Source: Diplonema papillatum
Lineage: Eukaryota > Euglenozoa > Diplonemea > Diplonemida > Diplonemidae
Direction: 5' to 3'
Assembly: GCA_030068145.1 (NCBI GenBank)
Contig: JAPJBO010000671.1
Location: 1 to 64,000, forward strand
Length of the DNA stretch: 64,000 bases
The translations under genes were made by a program, and so were the position numbers. The notes under the pieces are model-generated. The model was given only the letters and a program-made list of their open reading frames with translations. It was not told the origin of the DNA and searched no databases. The stretch's first letter is position 1, and every line of letters starts with the position of its first letter. Positions 62,012 through 64,000 of the stretch are shown piece by piece.

Positions 62012-64000
62012 GTTGCAACCCTAACGCCTCTCTCACGTAATAAGTGCAAGCTGATGAATTGCGCCTACGAGGCAATCCTCTTTCAAGGAGAAAATTTGCT
62101 CTCGTCGATCCTCGCGACGCGAGTCGTTGTCAAAATATTTCCCATCCTCTTCAAGATAGGTAGCCGGAAGGCCCTCAAACTCGTTTAAAGCGTCCGTGTG
62201 GTGCGCGTGCAACCTAGGACACTTAGGAGCATTACTATCACATTTTCCCGGCCCTCTATTCACAGACTCGCTCTATTTATATTGGCTCGCTCTTCCGCAC
62301 GCCCATAAGTCACGCGAAGCCCCCTGAGGAAGTAGTGCACGTCTCGAGTATGCAGTATGCAGCTGCCGATGCCAAAAGGCACTCCCTAGTCTATCAAAGG
62401 CAATGTCTTTGCAATGAGTGCAAGGGCGTCAGCCCCTGGAACTCTCGCCCTTTCAGTGCGACGAATGCAAAAGAACGAACTATGAAAGCAACAAGTAACT
62501 GAGAGATGGCCGGACGGACGTCCACGAGCCAGAGCGGCGCAAAAACCGTTCGGTCTACGTGTGGTGTGAAGTAAAGGGCATCCTCGTAGCAACACGAGGG
62601 ACAACATCCATTTCTTTCTTTTCCGTACGTCGAATAGCCGACACGAAGAACAACACAACTTTTGCTACTGTATCACCCGTGCGCCTTAGCGTCACCCTGA
62701 GGCAAAAAGCGAGGTGGTTCACTCATGCACGGTAGACGAGGCCTCGGCAGCCTGCAGCCTCGAGAGAACCACGTGCCGCGCGTACCTGATCCAGCATTGA
62801 CATTTAACCGAGGTAAACGGCTACTGGTGTCCTAAGGTCGCTCCTTCCGACACTCTTCTTTCCTGCAGTAGACAAACGGGAGCTTCGGCTGGCTGCACAG
62901 CGGGCACGTGTAGAACACGTGCTTCTTCTTCATGGTCGACCACACAGCATCACCTTCCCGCCGCAATCGAACGCGGTTCGGCGTGTTGTTCGTCGTCTTC
63001 TGTCCAGTTCGCGTGTTCCATCTGTGCGGCGGATTTTCAATGTATACATGTTACCCCCGGCGGGGGATGACAAAAAACGACGTAGGTTCCGGGATCAGCC
63101 AGGAAATTAGGTCATGGTGCTTCACGGGGGCCACGGAGGGGATGTCCACCAGGAATGGAGTCCTGGCCACGGGCGTATATAGACGGGCACCGAAGCCAAC
63201 ACCAAGGAAGTAGCTTGCAGACGCGGGAGGGCACAGACGAACAAGTAAAAAAGAGGGTCTTGCGTGTTCCGGCAGCAAATCAGCAGCGGGAGGCAAAGAC
63301 GGGCAATGGAAATGGTTGATGGGCAAGGAAACGGGCAACGCGAGTACTAACTCTTGACGTTGAAGCTGGAAAGCAGACAAAGAACAAACGCACGGGTCCA
63401 CCATTTTTCGCTGTCAGCTTCGGAGTCCAGGCACACTTTCGGAGTTGCCCAAGCGACCTTGCACGTCCTCGTTCAGTCGAATTGGGGAAGGATGGCGGGG
63501 GTCATACCGCGCCTTCGCTTGTTGTCGCTAATGACACTCATCTGCGCGAAGTGGAAATCTACCCTCAACTCAGCAAACGAAGTGGAAGAGAGACAGAGCG
63601 CGCTTGGTGCCTCTGCCGGACCGGCTTCATCAGCAGCGCATCGACGGTTGTTGCCACTGCACAAACAACAAACAACACGTGCCTTTTGTGGCAGTTGCTG
63701 CATTTACTCTGGATTTCAACGGGGATTCACAGGCTACCCCTGGGAAACCCTGTGATCGTCTGTTACAAAACTCCAGAGGGTTCCAAGTGAGGAAACAAAA
63801 AAACTAGCTGAAATGGAAGCGCGCACCATCTTCAAGCAGCTCCGAGTCGACTTCGAGCTCATCCGAAGCCGAGTCGCCTGCAATACACTGCAGCTATCAG
63901 GCGCAACATGTTGCCTGATGCCAGCAAGGTCGTGTACGAGAAGGCATTCGACGATGTCATCACCACTGCCCGCATTTCTGGGGTGATTAGTCCAGGGTGC
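62012..64000. other. No recognised gene; possible 5' parts of flanking genes
   Basis: The first few hundred bases should hold the 5' exon and promoter of the DnaJ-like gene. A 33-codon minus-strand frame at about 62834-62932 reads FYTCPLCSQPKLPFVYCRKEEC, zinc-ribbon-like but too short to call. A plus-strand frame from ATG ~63812 to the edge (MEARTIFKQLRVDFELIRSR) could be a first exon; its family is unknown. Confidence 0.3.

Noticed and set aside
62834..62932. 33-codon zinc-ribbon-like gene
   Set aside because: CPLC...CRKEEC is suggestive but too short and without splice context to support a gene.

Overview
The window is nuclear DNA from a eukaryotic microbe. Host genes are split by spliceosomal introns (modelled donors mostly gtatgt-like), they include ribosomal protein eL29 and the 26S proteasome lid subunit Rpn6, and the space between them is full of retrotransposons, terminal-inverted-repeat elements and satellite-like arrays. 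GC-rich transposon DNA beside genes of mixed composition would suit a transposon-rich alga or protist. A chromerid or another alveolate is a reasonable guess, but nothing here proves it.

Layout. From 1 to about 12,600, non-LTR retrotransposons lie head to tail on the minus strand. Element A (1 to ~6,643) is restriction-like-endonuclease type and runs off the left edge. Element B (~6,644 to 11,468) is AP-endonuclease type with RNase H and a poly-A tail. A second A-run at 11,469-11,486 may be the tail of a third unit. From 13,431 to 14,612 lies a two-exon eL29 gene whose 1-kb intron holds a MITE and a pair of hairpins with different stems but the same 26-nt loop. From 14.9 to 16.7 kb is a foldback element. 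From 16.7 to 19.5 kb are zinc-finger and reverse transcriptase/RNase H remnants and repeats.

From 19.9 to 25.9 kb there are two minus-strand genes: an EI24-like membrane protein, and a five-exon gene fusing about nine membrane segments to a complete SRPK-type kinase. From 26 to 32.7 kb the DNA is gene-poor (repeats, a tRNA-like SINE, a weak hAT-like fragment). A CCCH/RRM RNA-binding protein lies at 33.0-35.6 kb. From 37.6 to 40.4 kb two long-inverted-repeat elements share a C-run and are bounded by long G-runs.

From 43.3 to 49.9 kb lie a membrane protein with three DUF5654-like repeats, a triple zinc-module protein between 47-bp direct repeats, and Rpn6 with a charged tail. A TA-flanked inverted-repeat element carrying tRNA-like motifs is at 53.2-54.1 kb. 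A very large DnaJ/armadillo-like gene with an altered HPD motif spans 55.3-62 kb. No gene is recognised from 62 kb to the right edge.

The host genes do not form a pathway. Themes present are RNA processing (SRPK, CCCH/RRM protein), translation (eL29), protein turnover (Rpn6, DnaJ-like) and membrane proteins. Exon models were built by hand from splice signals and reading phase; no database search was run.
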